A DNA stretch of 18,492 nt, taken from NCBI GenBank assembly GCA_023301545.1, contig JALZUI010000081.1, positions 1-18,492 on the forward strand. The letters are read 5' to 3'. The notes under the pieces were generated by a model, which saw only the letters and a program-made list of their open reading frames with translations, was not told where the DNA came from and did not search any database. Source of the stretch: Akkermansiaceae bacterium. Lineage in GTDB: Bacteria; Verrucomicrobiota; Verrucomicrobiia; Verrucomicrobiales; Akkermansiaceae. Below are positions 7,079 to 15,244 of this stretch, piece by piece (the stretch's first letter is position 1; the number at the start of each line of letters is the position of its first letter). A program made the translations under genes and the position numbers.

Positions 7079-8142
7079 TGGAGTTTGTTTCAGATCAAAA
7101 CCGAGCCGATGAGTTGCTCGACAAGTGGTTATCGAAGGATAACACTCGAGCATTCTACCTCGATTTCGAGGCAGATAATTATCATCACTATGAAGAAGTT
7201 CTTGCTACCGCGCAAATTTGCTACGGTGGGCGTTTTTACCTCTTTGACGCTATTAACTTAGATCTGAAGGCAGGTTTTCGTGAAATCCTGCAGACTAAAC
7301 CGCTTTGGCTGCATGGGTGCGATTACGACCTCTACCTACTTAAGACTTTTGTCGATGTAGTTCCAGAGAAGCTTTATGATACGCAAATTGCAGCCCGTCT
7401 CTGTGGCTTCCGTAAATTTGGTTACGCCTCTCTAGTAGAACAGATTTGTGGTAAGACTTTACCTAAGGATTCTCAACGTGCGGATTGGACGAAGCGTCCT
7501 CTGCCTGAGAAAATGATGAAGTACGCGGAAGATGATGTTCGCTATCTCCCACAGATTTCTGATATTCTTATTGCGCGCCTTGAGAAGCTCAAGCGTGTGA
7601 AGTGGTTTACTGAGGCGTGTAGCTCTCTTACTGAAAATTATAAAAAGGTAGAATCGATTGATCCAGCTGAGCGTTGGAGAATTAATGGGAGTTCCTCATT
7701 TAAGCCTAACGAATTACATTACCTCAAAACTCTTTGGCACTGGCGTGATGAAGAGGCTAAGCAGGCTGATTTACCGTGCTTCAAGGTTAGTAACAACCAG
7801 ACGATTTTAGATTGGTCCCAAGCCCTGGCAGAAGGAAGTGAGCTTTCCTTGCCTAAAGGAATGCGTGACCGCAGAAGAGTCGCACTTACGAAAGCGTTGG
7901 AAGGAGCGAAGTCGGTTAATGAAGAGAGCTTTCCGCAGCGTGTTTCGCGTGGTGGATCTTCCCGTGTGAAAATTGACGAGACGGCTCTGAAAGAGTTGAT
8001 GGTTAACCGTGATAAGGTTGCCGCTCAGCACAACCTAGAAGGTTCTTGTATTGCTTCACGCAAAGTACTGGAAGCAATTGTGAAAGACCCACAAGATTTA
8101 AGTTGCCTCCAAAATTGGCAACGAGAGCTTTTACAGCTCTGA
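7078..8142 (+). CDS. rnd: Ribonuclease D-like 3'-5' exonuclease
   Basis: A 354-residue DEDDy exonuclease that trims RNA 3' ends, classically tRNA precursors. Exo I is YLDFEADNY (D29, E31), Exo II is WLHGCDYDLYLL (D84), and Exo III is YAEDDVRYL (Y149, D153), so all metal and tyrosine residues are present. Conserved helper sequence includes YDTQIAARLCGF and LPKDSQRADWTKRPL. A HRDC domain follows at about 205-270 (ELHYLKTLWHWRDEEAKQ), and the ~70-residue tail is weakly conserved. Length is close to E. coli RNase D (about 375). The start ATG overlaps the rho stop (TAATG), implying coupled translation. Its association with rho puts a termination factor and a 3'-end processing nuclease in one transcript. 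RNase D itself is the best match; other DEDDy-HRDC proteins are less likely. Confidence 0.9.
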   Translation: MEFVSDQNRADELLDKWLSKDNTRAFYLDFEADNYHHYEEVLATAQICYGGRFYLFDAINLDLKAGFREILQTKPLWLHGCDYDLYLLKTFVDVVPEKLYDTQIAARLCGFRKFGYASLVEQICGKTLPKDSQRADWTKRPLPEKMMKYAEDDVRYLPQISDILIARLEKLKRVKWFTEACSSLTENYKKVESIDPAERWRINGSSSFKPNELHYLKTLWHWRDEEAKQADLPCFKVSNNQTILDWSQALAEGSELSLPKGMRDRRRVALTKALEGAKSVNEESFPQRVSRGGSSRVKIDETALKELMVNRDKVAAQHNLEGSCIASRKVLEAIVKDPQDLSCLQNWQRELLQL

Positions 8143-8153
8143 GTTGTTCGTTC

Positions 8154-8168
8154 TTAATTTATTAAAGC
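8154..8168 (+). repeat. 15-bp A/T-rich element before terminator, copy 2
   Basis: Identical to 5144-5158 and in the same position relative to a terminator stem, here at the end of the coaE-rho-rnd operon. The bases further upstream differ between the two copies. Confidence 0.6.
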
Positions 8169-8199
8169 GCCACTGGAGTGATTCTAGTGGCGCTTTTTT
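8164..8199 (+). terminator. Intrinsic terminator after rnd
   Basis: AAAGCGCCACT (8164-8174) pairs with AGTGGCGCTTT (8186-8196). The stem extends inward by a G-T pair, G-C and A-T around a GTGAT loop, and six T follow the GC-rich arm (8194-8199). It ends the coaE-rho-rnd transcript 21 bases after the rnd stop. Confidence 0.92.
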
Positions 8200-8247
8200 G
8201 GTCTTTTGAGGCTCGGGAGAGGGGATTCTTCCATTTGGGCTTAAAAG

Positions 8248-8272
8248 CGTAAAAAAAGTGCGTTTTTTTGCG
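8248..8272 (+). promoter_or_regulatory. A7/T7 hairpin in the gyrB upstream region
   Basis: CGT plus seven A (8248-8257) can pair with seven T plus GCG (8263-8272), with one G-T wobble and a GTGCG loop. It lies in the 179-bp gap before gyrB. A/T-only stems make poor terminators. Phased A and T tracts bend DNA and could extrude a cruciform under supercoiling, which is of interest for a gyrase promoter. I found no convincing -35/-10 pair in the gap. Confidence 0.35.
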
Positions 8273-8321
8273 AAAGGTTCTTGTGTATGGCTTCCATATT
8301 TCAGAGACTGGCTTATCACTT

Positions 8322-10877
8322 ATGTCAGAAGCAGAAGATCCTAACGAAGACGGCACATCAGTTGATTCGAACCAAGATTATGGTGCGGCTCAAATTGATA
8401 AGCTAGAAGGCCTTGAAGCGGTTCGAAAACGCCCGGGAATGTATATTGGGGACCCTGATGAACGAGGGCTCCACCACTGTGTTTTCGAGGTCCTAGATAA
8501 CTCCATTGATGAGCACCTTGCAGGGTTTTGTGATGAGATTACAATAACCATGCATGCAGATGGCTCTTTGTCGGTTATAGATGACGGACGAGGGATTCCA
8601 GTTGAGCCTCACCCTAAATTTGATAATAAACCTACCGTTGAGATGGTTTTAACCAATCTTCACGCCGGTGGTAAGTTCGGACAAGGAGCGTATAAGTACT
8701 CTGGAGGTCTGCACGGTGTTGGTGCTAAATGTGTGAATGCTCTCTCTGACTGGTTCCGATGTGAAGTATACCGTGATGGTAAAGCGCACCGAATTGGCTT
8801 CCAACGAGGCGCAACAACAGAGCCGTTAGAAGTTATTGGCGAAGTTCCTAAGAGTAAAACAGGTACGAAGGTGACCTTTTACCCTGACGCCACTATTTTT
8901 ACCGATACGATTGTTTTCCAGTTTGATCGCCTAGCGAAACGACTTAGAGAGTTAGCCTTCCTTAATCCTGGCGTGACGATCATTCTTGCGGATGAACGTC
9001 CAGAGCAGGAAAAAGAGGAGAAATTCTTTTACGCCAAAGGGATCGAGGAATTCGTCCGTCAACTTGGAGAAAATAAATCTCTAGTTCACGCAGAGCCGAT
9101 TATTCTAAAAGGAAAGCGTAAGATCGAGATCGATTATGATGGAAAGGTTACTGAAGATGACGTCTTTGCCGACGTCGTAATGCAGTACAATGATAGTTTT
9201 AAGGACAATATTCTTTGTTACGCAAACTCAATTCCTAATGCAGATGGTGGAGCTCACCTTTCTGGATTTAGAGGGGCGTTAACACGAGCGATTAATACCT
9301 ACGCGAAGCAAAATAAACTGCTCAAAGAAAAAGAAGCGTCTCTGACTGGTGACGATGTTCGTGAGGGCTTAGTGTGTGTGATTTCGGTTAAAATGCCAAA
9401 TCCTCGATTCAGTTCACAAACTAAAGATAAGCTAGTAAACTCGGAAATTGAAGGGGTTGTTTCATCGATCGTATATGAAGGCCTTCAGCGCTTTTTCGAG
9501 GAAAATCCGGATGTCGCTAAGACCGCTATTGCTAAGGCGGTTAATGCTTCACAAGCTCGCGAAGCAGCCCGTAAAGCTCGTGAGACAGTGCGTAAATCAG
9601 CTCTCTCAGGTGGTGGGTTACCAGGTAAGTTAGCAGATTGCTCTGAACGTGATCCTGCTAAATCTGAAATTTATATTGTGGAAGGAGACTCCGCTGGTGG
9701 TTCTGCCAAATCAGGCCGTAACCGGATTAACCAAGCGATCCTCCCTCTACGAGGCAAGGTGATTAATGTAGAGAAAGCTCGTCTGCACAAGGCTCTAGCC
9801 AATAAGGAGATTCAATCGATGATTACTGCGATTGGTGCAGGAATAGGAATAGGGGAGCAAGAAGGCGCCTTTAACGTGGAAAAAGTCCGTTATCATAAGA
9901 TCATTATTATGACCGATGCCGACGTTGACGGTTCTCACATTCGAACTCTCCTCCTGACTTTCTTTTGTCGCCACATGCCGGAGCTGGTACGAGCAGGTTA
10001 TCTCTATATTGCTCAACCTCCACTTTATAAGGTTACGCGTAAGAAGCGTGAAGAATACGTTGCTGATGATGCCGCGCTGAACAAGATCCTGATGGAGCTT
10101 GGCGCTGGCGAGGTGACGCTTAGAAAAGCAGGGTCTACCGACGGGATTTCTACCGAGCAGTACAAGGAAGTTCTAGATACGCTCGGGCAGCTTGTCCGCT
10201 TTACTTCTAGTTTAGAAGGGCATGGGGGCACGTTCCGCGACCTTTTAGATTCTCGAACGGATGGTAAACTCCCTGAATTCCTTCTCCGCGTGAGAACTGG
10301 TAATGATGAGGAAGTGATCTATATGCAGGACGAAAAAGCGCTTCTCGCCTATGCGAATGAGCATCGCGATCTTAAGCTCTTTGGTGAAGAACTCACTGAG
10401 GAAGAAGTAGCTGCTTATAAGGAACAGTATGAAGGTAAGATGCGTCGTGCTATCCGCCATGAGCTTCATGAGTGTGTAGTGATCGAAAAGCTCCTCGCAC
10501 GTCTGCAAGAGCTGGGAATCGAAACCTCACCGTTCTTTGATGACGACAAGCCTCTTTATGAGCTAGTTGACAGCGAAGGAGACGATGAAGCAGTTACCCC
10601 GATCTTTAACCTCTTCGACATCTTTAAAAACACGCTCGAAGTTGGTAAGAAAGGGATGCGTATCCAACGATTCAAAGGTCTCGGAGAGATGAACGCAAAA
10701 GAACTCTACAGTACGACAATGGATCCTGATACCCGAACACTCCTTCAGGTGCAGTTCAATGATGAAAACTTTGTCGAAGCCGATCAAATGTTCGATGTTC
10801 TCATGGGAGAAATCGTAGAACCCCGTAAGCGCTTCATTGAGGATAACGCCCTTAATGTTCGCAACCTTGACGTATAA
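8322..10877 (+). CDS. gyrB: DNA gyrase subunit B
   Basis: The 851-residue ATPase subunit of gyrase, which introduces negative supercoils. The GHKL ATPase is at about 25-245, with catalytic Glu in VFEVLDNSID (E56, N60), DDGRGIP, and the GGLHGVGAKCVNALS lid. The transducer domain contains FSSQTKDKL. The TOPRIM domain starts at VEGDSAGGSAKSGRNR (E454) and holds TDADVDGSHIR (D532, D534, D536). A ~170-residue insertion follows within TOPRIM, as in E. coli and other long Gram-negative GyrBs. The end has QRFKGLGEMN and the RKRFIEDNA tail. I chose ATG 8322 because residues before it (from TTG 8268) resemble no GyrB and the T7 tract lies there. Its partner gyrA follows after 43 bp, which favours gyrase over topoisomerase IV. 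Confidence 0.95.
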   Translation: MSEAEDPNEDGTSVDSNQDYGAAQIDKLEGLEAVRKRPGMYIGDPDERGLHHCVFEVLDNSIDEHLAGFCDEITITMHADGSLSVIDDGRGIPVEPHPKFDNKPTVEMVLTNLHAGGKFGQGAYKYSGGLHGVGAKCVNALSDWFRCEVYRDGKAHRIGFQRGATTEPLEVIGEVPKSKTGTKVTFYPDATIFTDTIVFQFDRLAKRLRELAFLNPGVTIILADERPEQEKEEKFFYAKGIEEFVRQLGENKSLVHAEPIILKGKRKIEIDYDGKVTEDDVFADVVMQYNDSFKDNILCYANSIPNADGGAHLSGFRGALTRAINTYAKQNKLLKEKEASLTGDDVREGLVCVISVKMPNPRFSSQTKDKLVNSEIEGVVSSIVYEGLQRFFEENPDVAKTAIAKAVNASQAREAARKARETVRKSALSGGGLPGKLADCSERDPAKSEIYIVEGDSAGGSAKSGRNRINQAILPLRGKVINVEKARLHKALANKEIQSMITAIGAGIGIGEQEGAFNVEKVRYHKIIIMTDADVDGSHIRTLLLTFFCRHMPELVRAGYLYIAQPPLYKVTRKKREEYVADDAALNKILMELGAGEVTLRKAGSTDGISTEQYKEVLDTLGQLVRFTSSLEGHGGTFRDLLDSRTDGKLPEFLLRVRTGNDEEVIYMQDEKALLAYANEHRDLKLFGEELTEEEVAAYKEQYEGKMRRAIRHELHECVVIEKLLARLQELGIETSPFFDDDKPLYELVDSEGDDEAVTPIFNLFDIFKNTLEVGKKGMRIQRFKGLGEMNAKELYSTTMDPDTRTLLQVQFNDENFVEADQMFDVLMGEIVEPRKRFIEDNALNVRNLDV

Positions 10878-10920
10878 TTAGATTCTTACTTTAGCGATTA
10901 ACCCCCAAATTTCATAACAT

Positions 10921-13578
10921 ATGTCTAACGATCATATAAAAACGATTAATGTCGCCGATGAGATGTCGAAGTCCTTTTTGGATTACTCGATGTCCGTTAT
11001 TATCTCGCGTGCCTTGCCGGATGCGCGTGATGGCCTCAAACCCTCTCAGCGTCGAGTCCTGTATTCGATGCACCACGACCTCTCACTCACCCCTAGTAAA
11101 GCGCACCTCAAGTGTGCCCGTATTGTCGGTGATACAATGGGTAAATACCACCCGCATGGTGACTCCTCTATCTATTCCACCCTCGTGAACATGGCTCAGC
11201 CGTGGACGATGAGGGAGACTCTAGTTGATGGTCAGGGTAACTTCGGTTCGGTTGAGGGTGATGCTGCGGCTGCGATGCGATACACGGAAGCACGGATGAC
11301 GCACATGGGTAGCCTCATGATGACGGATCTGGATAAAAACACCGTTGATCACAGTACAACTTACGATGAAAACGGGAAGGAGCCAACGGTTCTGCCCGCA
11401 TCGATTCCTAATCTGCTAGTAAATGGCGGTACTGGTATTGCCGTGGGTATGGCGACGAATATTCCCGCCCACAACCTTTCTGAATGTATTGATGGTGCTT
11501 GTGCACTGATCGACAACCCCGATTTGACGGTCGATGAGTTGCAGCAGATTATTAAAGGCCCCGATTTCGCTAATGAATGTGATATTATCGGTTACCGCGG
11601 AGTCGATAGCTACTTCCGCACAGGCCGTGGTAGTATCAAGATGCGTGGTCGTATGGATATTAATGAACCTGCGGGCAAGTCTGCTCAAATCATTATCACC
11701 CACGTTCCTCATGGTGTTAACCGAGCAACCCTACAAGAGCGGATCTCCGAGTTAGTTCGGGAGAAGGTGCTTGTGGATATCGCTTCCATGCGTGATCTCT
11801 CCGATGAGCAAACACGTATTGAGATTACTCTTAAACGTGATGCGAATCCTGAGGTTGTTAAAAATCAACTCTATAAGCTCACCGCGATGGAAACCTCCTT
11901 CGGGGTTAACATGCTCGCGATTGATCAGCGCCGTCCACGTCAACTTTCTGTTATGGACGCTCTCGACTGCTTTATTGAGCACCGTCGTGACGTGATTATT
12001 CGCCGTACTAAATACCTCCTAGATGAAGCGCGTAAGACGTGTGAAATCCTAGAGAGTTACATGATCGCGAAAAACAAAGGACGTAGTAAAGAGTTCTTGG
12101 ATAACATTTCGCAATCAGGTGACCGCCAGGAAGCGATTAAGTGGGTCGCGGATTACGATCTCTCGGTTAAAGATTCCGAGGGGATGAGTGTGATCTTACA
12201 TGGTCAACCTCAGATCAAAGGTGACAAATATGTCTTCTCCAGACGCCAAGCGGAAGCGGTGGTTAATCTCCGTGCTTACCAGTTTACTGATGAAGAGCGG
12301 GAGAAATCTGAGAAAGAGTATTACGAAGTTATGGAGCGTGTTAAGGATTACCTTGATATTCTCGCTAAGGAAGAACGTGTACTCACGATCATTAAGGACG
12401 AACTTCTTGAGATCAAAGAAAAGCACGGCAATCCTCGCCGTTGCCCAATCCTCCCTGATGAAGGTGAAATCGCGATTGAAGACCTCATTGCGAATGATTC
12501 CTTTATTGTTACCCTATCTCACACAGGTTATATTAAGCGTACTAGCGAAGCTGAGTACCGAGTACAAGCCCGTGGAGGTAAAGGTGTTAAGGGCATGGAC
12601 ACGCGGACCTGGGATGAAGACGAAGACAAGGACTTTGTTGAGCACCTCTTCTCTGCACAAGCTCATGACTACATCATGCTCTTTACCAATACAGGGCGCG
12701 TGTATGTAAAACGAATCTATGATATTCCAGAGGCTCCTAGAACCTCTAGAGGCCGTAATATCAAAAACATTCTCGACCTCCAACCTGAGGAAAATATCGC
12801 GGCTGTTCTTCGCCTAGAGTACTCTAGAGACGAAGACGGAGAGCCTAATACTTTCCGTGAGGGAGCAGGGTTCGTCTTCTTCGCAACGCGTTCAGGTAAG
12901 GTGAAGAAAACCGCACTTAATGAATACCGTAACTACCGTAAGGTGGGGATCAATGCGATCAACATCGACGAAGGAAATGAACTCATTGACGTTCGACTCA
13001 CCTCGGGTGATGACGAAGTCGTACTTGTGACCCGTGAGGGCCTTAGTATTCGCTTCCCAGAGGATCAAGCCCGTGCCATCGGTAGGAACAGTGCTGGATA
13101 CATGGGGATTCGCCCACGAGATGGAGATTACGTTGTAGGAATGGCGATTGTTAAAGAGGATAATACCCTCATGATCGCCTCTGAAAACGGTCTTGGTAAA
13201 CGTTCTGATTTTGGAGAATACCGTATCCAATCACGTGGTGGTAAGGGCGTGAAGACTCTCAATGTTACCGAGAAAACCGGTAAGGTTGTTCGAGGTCTCT
13301 CAGTTTCTGAGGAAGATGAGCTCATGCTGATGACTTCTGGAGGCCAGTCGATTCGAATCCGAGTTGCTAGCGTTCGCCAAACGGGACGTGTAGCTCAGGG
13401 AGTGAAACTCTTGACGCTGAAGAAAGGAGAACTCCTCCAAGACATCGCTCGTGTAGTAAAGGATGATTCTGAAGATGCGGTAGAGCTCGACGAAGAAGGC
13501 AACCCGATTGTAAATGAAGAGGGTCAAGAAAACGCCGAAGCATCAGAAGCGCCTGAGGAAACTAGTGAGGAAAGTTAA
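10921..13578 (+). CDS. gyrA: DNA gyrase subunit A
   Basis: The 885-residue DNA-cleaving subunit of gyrase. The winged-helix/tower part is at about 1-500, with the active-site tyrosine at Y121 in AAAAMRYTEARM. The quinolone-determining stretch KYHPHGDSSIYST has Ser82 (E. coli Ser83) but Ser86 where E. coli has Asp87. The C-terminal beta-pinwheel (about 505-845) contains the DNA-wrapping GyrA box QARGGKG (549-555), with Ala where QRRGGKG has Arg. A second related motif, QSRGGKG, is at 770-776. A strongly acidic tail of about 35 residues ends the protein; in E. coli such a tail tunes supercoiling. The start ATG follows TTTCATAACAT with no Shine-Dalgarno, 43 bp after gyrB and presumably on the same transcript. 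A GyrA box plus linkage to a long GyrB supports gyrase over ParC. Confidence 0.95.
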   Translation: MSNDHIKTINVADEMSKSFLDYSMSVIISRALPDARDGLKPSQRRVLYSMHHDLSLTPSKAHLKCARIVGDTMGKYHPHGDSSIYSTLVNMAQPWTMRETLVDGQGNFGSVEGDAAAAMRYTEARMTHMGSLMMTDLDKNTVDHSTTYDENGKEPTVLPASIPNLLVNGGTGIAVGMATNIPAHNLSECIDGACALIDNPDLTVDELQQIIKGPDFANECDIIGYRGVDSYFRTGRGSIKMRGRMDINEPAGKSAQIIITHVPHGVNRATLQERISELVREKVLVDIASMRDLSDEQTRIEITLKRDANPEVVKNQLYKLTAMETSFGVNMLAIDQRRPRQLSVMDALDCFIEHRRDVIIRRTKYLLDEARKTCEILESYMIAKNKGRSKEFLDNISQSGDRQEAIKWVADYDLSVKDSEGMSVILHGQPQIKGDKYVFSRRQAEAVVNLRAYQFTDEEREKSEKEYYEVMERVKDYLDILAKEERVLTIIKDELLEIKEKHGNPRRCPILPDEGEIAIEDLIANDSFIVTLSHTGYIKRTSEAEYRVQARGGKGVKGMDTRTWDEDEDKDFVEHLFSAQAHDYIMLFTNTGRVYVKRIYDIPEAPRTSRGRNIKNILDLQPEENIAAVLRLEYSRDEDGEPNTFREGAGFVFFATRSGKVKKTALNEYRNYRKVGINAINIDEGNELIDVRLTSGDDEVVLVTREGLSIRFPEDQARAIGRNSAGYMGIRPRDGDYVVGMAIVKEDNTLMIASENGLGKRSDFGEYRIQSRGGKGVKTLNVTEKTGKVVRGLSVSEEDELMLMTSGGQSIRIRVASVRQTGRVAQGVKLLTLKKGELLQDIARVVKDDSEDAVELDEEGNPIVNEEGQENAEASEAPEETSEES

Positions 13579-13600
13579 TTAAACTCCTAAACCTATAATC

Positions 13601-13633
13601 AAAAGCCTCCTTTTAAATAAGGAGGCTTTTTTT
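13601..13633 (+). terminator. Intrinsic terminator after gyrA
   Basis: AAAAGCCTCCTT (13601-13612) pairs with AAGGAGGCTTTT (13619-13630) around TTAAAT, and T continues to 13633. The A-run on the left arm means it could also act on the minus strand. Confidence 0.92.
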
Positions 13634-13640
13634 GCGTAAT

Positions 13641-13684
13641 ACACTACCGAATATTTTCGAGTAAATTAGTGTCTGTGTATACAC
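13641..13684. repeat. Nested inverted repeats between convergent terminators
   Basis: ACACTA (13641-13646) and TAGTGT (13667-13672) enclose CGAA-TATT-TTCG (13648-13659), and a perfect palindrome GTGTATACAC follows at 13675-13684. These lie between the gyrA and lpd terminators and belong to neither hairpin. Confidence 0.4.
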
Positions 13685-13720
13685 AAAAAAACCTTCAGCC
13701 CATACAGGCTGAAGGTTTTT
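13685..13720 (-). terminator. Intrinsic terminator after lpd
   Basis: AAAAACCTTCAGCC (13687-13700) pairs perfectly with GGCTGAAGGTTTTT (13707-13720) around CATACA. Read on the minus strand the stem is followed by a run of seven T (13691-13685). It lies 24 bp beyond the lpd stop. The T5 on the plus strand makes it a likely two-way block between the convergent gyrA and lpd genes. Confidence 0.9.
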
Positions 13721-13743
13721 AATGTCGTTACCTCAATAGAGGT

Positions 13744-15126
13744 TTAGAAGTGGATGGCGTGACCATTCGCATCGAGCGTCGCTTCATGGATAGCCTCGGC
13801 GAGAGTTGGGTGCGCGTGGATTGTGCTGTGGAGGTCTTCTTCGCAGAGTTCCGCTTCTAGAGCGACTCCTAGTTCTGCGATGAGCTCTGTGGCATTGTCA
13901 CCGATGATGTGAGCGCCGAGTAGTTCGTTGTGCTCTTTTCCGTAGAGGAGCTTAACAAAACCTTCGGTGTCCGCAGTCGCTTGAGCCTTACCAATCGCTT
14001 GGAATGGGAATTTACCGACCTTGTATTCGATGCCTTCCTCTTTAAGCGCACGCTCAGTTTTACCAACAGAAGCAACTTGAGGGTGGGCGTAGGTACAGCC
14101 AGGGAAGTTTCCTACCTGACGAGGCTTATGTCCGTCGATGAAGAGTCCTTCGACACACTGCGTTCCTTCGAACGATCCGGTGTGAGCAAGCCATGGAGGT
14201 CCTGAAATGTCACCGATAGCGTAAACGTCCTTGATGCTGGTTTCGTAGTTGTCATCGATTTTGATGAAGCCTTTGTCATCAAGATCAGGCTGTGCACCGC
14301 CAGGAAATACTGGGGCGATTCCAATTGCGACAAGACAGACATCAGCTTTCAGAACTGAGGTCTTACCTTTTTTATCTTCAACGGTGATTTCGACTCCATT
14401 GTCATCAGCTTTGAACTCGGTAGATTTCGTACCTACTAGACAGGTCATGCCTTGTTTTTTGAAGGATTTGGTAATCTCTTTACCGATTTCATCGTCTTCT
14501 ACCGGGAGAAGTTGATCCATCATTTCGATAATTGTTACCTTAGTACCAAATGTGTTGTAAATATAAGCAAATTCGACTCCGATCGCACCTGCTCCGATAA
14601 TGATCATTTCTTTCGGAACCTCAGGGAGAACCATCGCTTCTTTAGAGGAAATAACAGTTTTACCATTGAACGGGAGAGGAGGCAATTGGCGAGACTTACA
14701 GCCTGTTGCGATGATGACTTTAGCGGTTTCGAGAACTTCTTTTTTGCCGTTACTTTCGACCTCAACTTTAGATCCGTCGATGACACTAGCGAAGCCTTTG
14801 ATAAATTCGACCTTGTTTTTCTTAAGGAGGAATTCAATTCCTTTGGCAAGATTACCGGAGACGTCACGAGAACGCTTGATCGTTTTACCCCAGTCAAAGG
14901 ATAGGTTGTCAAAGCTTAAGCCAAAGAGGTCTGCTTTTTTCGTAAGAGTTTGGTAGAGTTCAGCATTCTTTAGGAGAGCCTTAGTTGGGATACATCCCCA
15001 GTTAAGACAGGTGCCACCGGCAGCTTCTTTTTCTACAACCGCAACTTTTTTGCCGAGTTGTCCTGCACGTATAGCCGCTACATATCCTGCAGGGCCGCCT
15101 CCTATTACTACTAAATCGTATGCCAT
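13744..15126 (-). CDS. lpdA: Dihydrolipoamide dehydrogenase (E3)
   Basis: A 460-residue FAD flavoprotein that reoxidises dihydrolipoamide, passing electrons to NAD+, in 2-oxoacid dehydrogenase complexes or the glycine cleavage system. FAD site GGGPAGYVAAIRA is at 10-22. The redox-active disulfide is C40-LNWG-C45. The NAD-binding motif is IIIGAGAIGVEFA in mid-protein, and the second FAD motif is YAIGDI. The C-terminal dimerisation domain carries the catalytic dyad H439 and E444 in IHAHPTLAEAIHE. Length and motifs are standard, and no lipoyl domain is fused at the N-terminus. No E1, E2 or glycine-cleavage gene is adjacent, so it probably serves complexes encoded elsewhere. The start ATG is preceded by AACAAACAAAAGT, again without a Shine-Dalgarno. 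It lies 118 bp after a co-directional membrane-protein gene and has its own terminator. Confidence 0.95.
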   Translation of the reverse strand: MAYDLVVIGGGPAGYVAAIRAGQLGKKVAVVEKEAAGGTCLNWGCIPTKALLKNAELYQTLTKKADLFGLSFDNLSFDWGKTIKRSRDVSGNLAKGIEFLLKKNKVEFIKGFASVIDGSKVEVESNGKKEVLETAKVIIATGCKSRQLPPLPFNGKTVISSKEAMVLPEVPKEMIIIGAGAIGVEFAYIYNTFGTKVTIIEMMDQLLPVEDDEIGKEITKSFKKQGMTCLVGTKSTEFKADDNGVEITVEDKKGKTSVLKADVCLVAIGIAPVFPGGAQPDLDDKGFIKIDDNYETSIKDVYAIGDISGPPWLAHTGSFEGTQCVEGLFIDGHKPRQVGNFPGCTYAHPQVASVGKTERALKEEGIEYKVGKFPFQAIGKAQATADTEGFVKLLYGKEHNELLGAHIIGDNATELIAELGVALEAELCEEDLHSTIHAHPTLAEAIHEATLDANGHAIHF

Positions 15127-15244
15127 ACTTTTGTTTGTTAGGTTCAGTAAAACTTGTGCTCCATAGCAATAAAAGTCAACGATAGAGCGCAGTTTAATTA
15201 CTTTTCTTTTTGTAGACGATCTCTCCGCCTTTTCAGACTAATTG

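Noticed and set aside
8268..8321. TTG at 8268 as the gyrB start
   Set aside because: The extra 18 residues resemble no GyrB and overlap the A7/T7 hairpin. ATG 8322 is a better start codon.
9738..9760. Arg in GyrB at the E. coli Lys447 position (ILPLRGK) as a resistance marker
   Set aside because: Arg at this position is common in susceptible bacteria.
12200..12709. 169-codon open frame inside gyrA in another frame
   Set aside because: It overlaps the well-conserved GyrA coding sequence and its product is basic and without a recognisable pattern.
14452..14904. 150-codon open frame opposite lpd
   Set aside because: It lies wholly within lpd on the other strand, and lpd has all family motifs. 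The frame is a shadow of its codon bias.
15146..15179. TTGACT (minus strand, 15174-15179) as the -35 of an lpd promoter
   Set aside because: No acceptable -10 lies 16-18 bp away; the best match (TTTACT) is 22 bp away.
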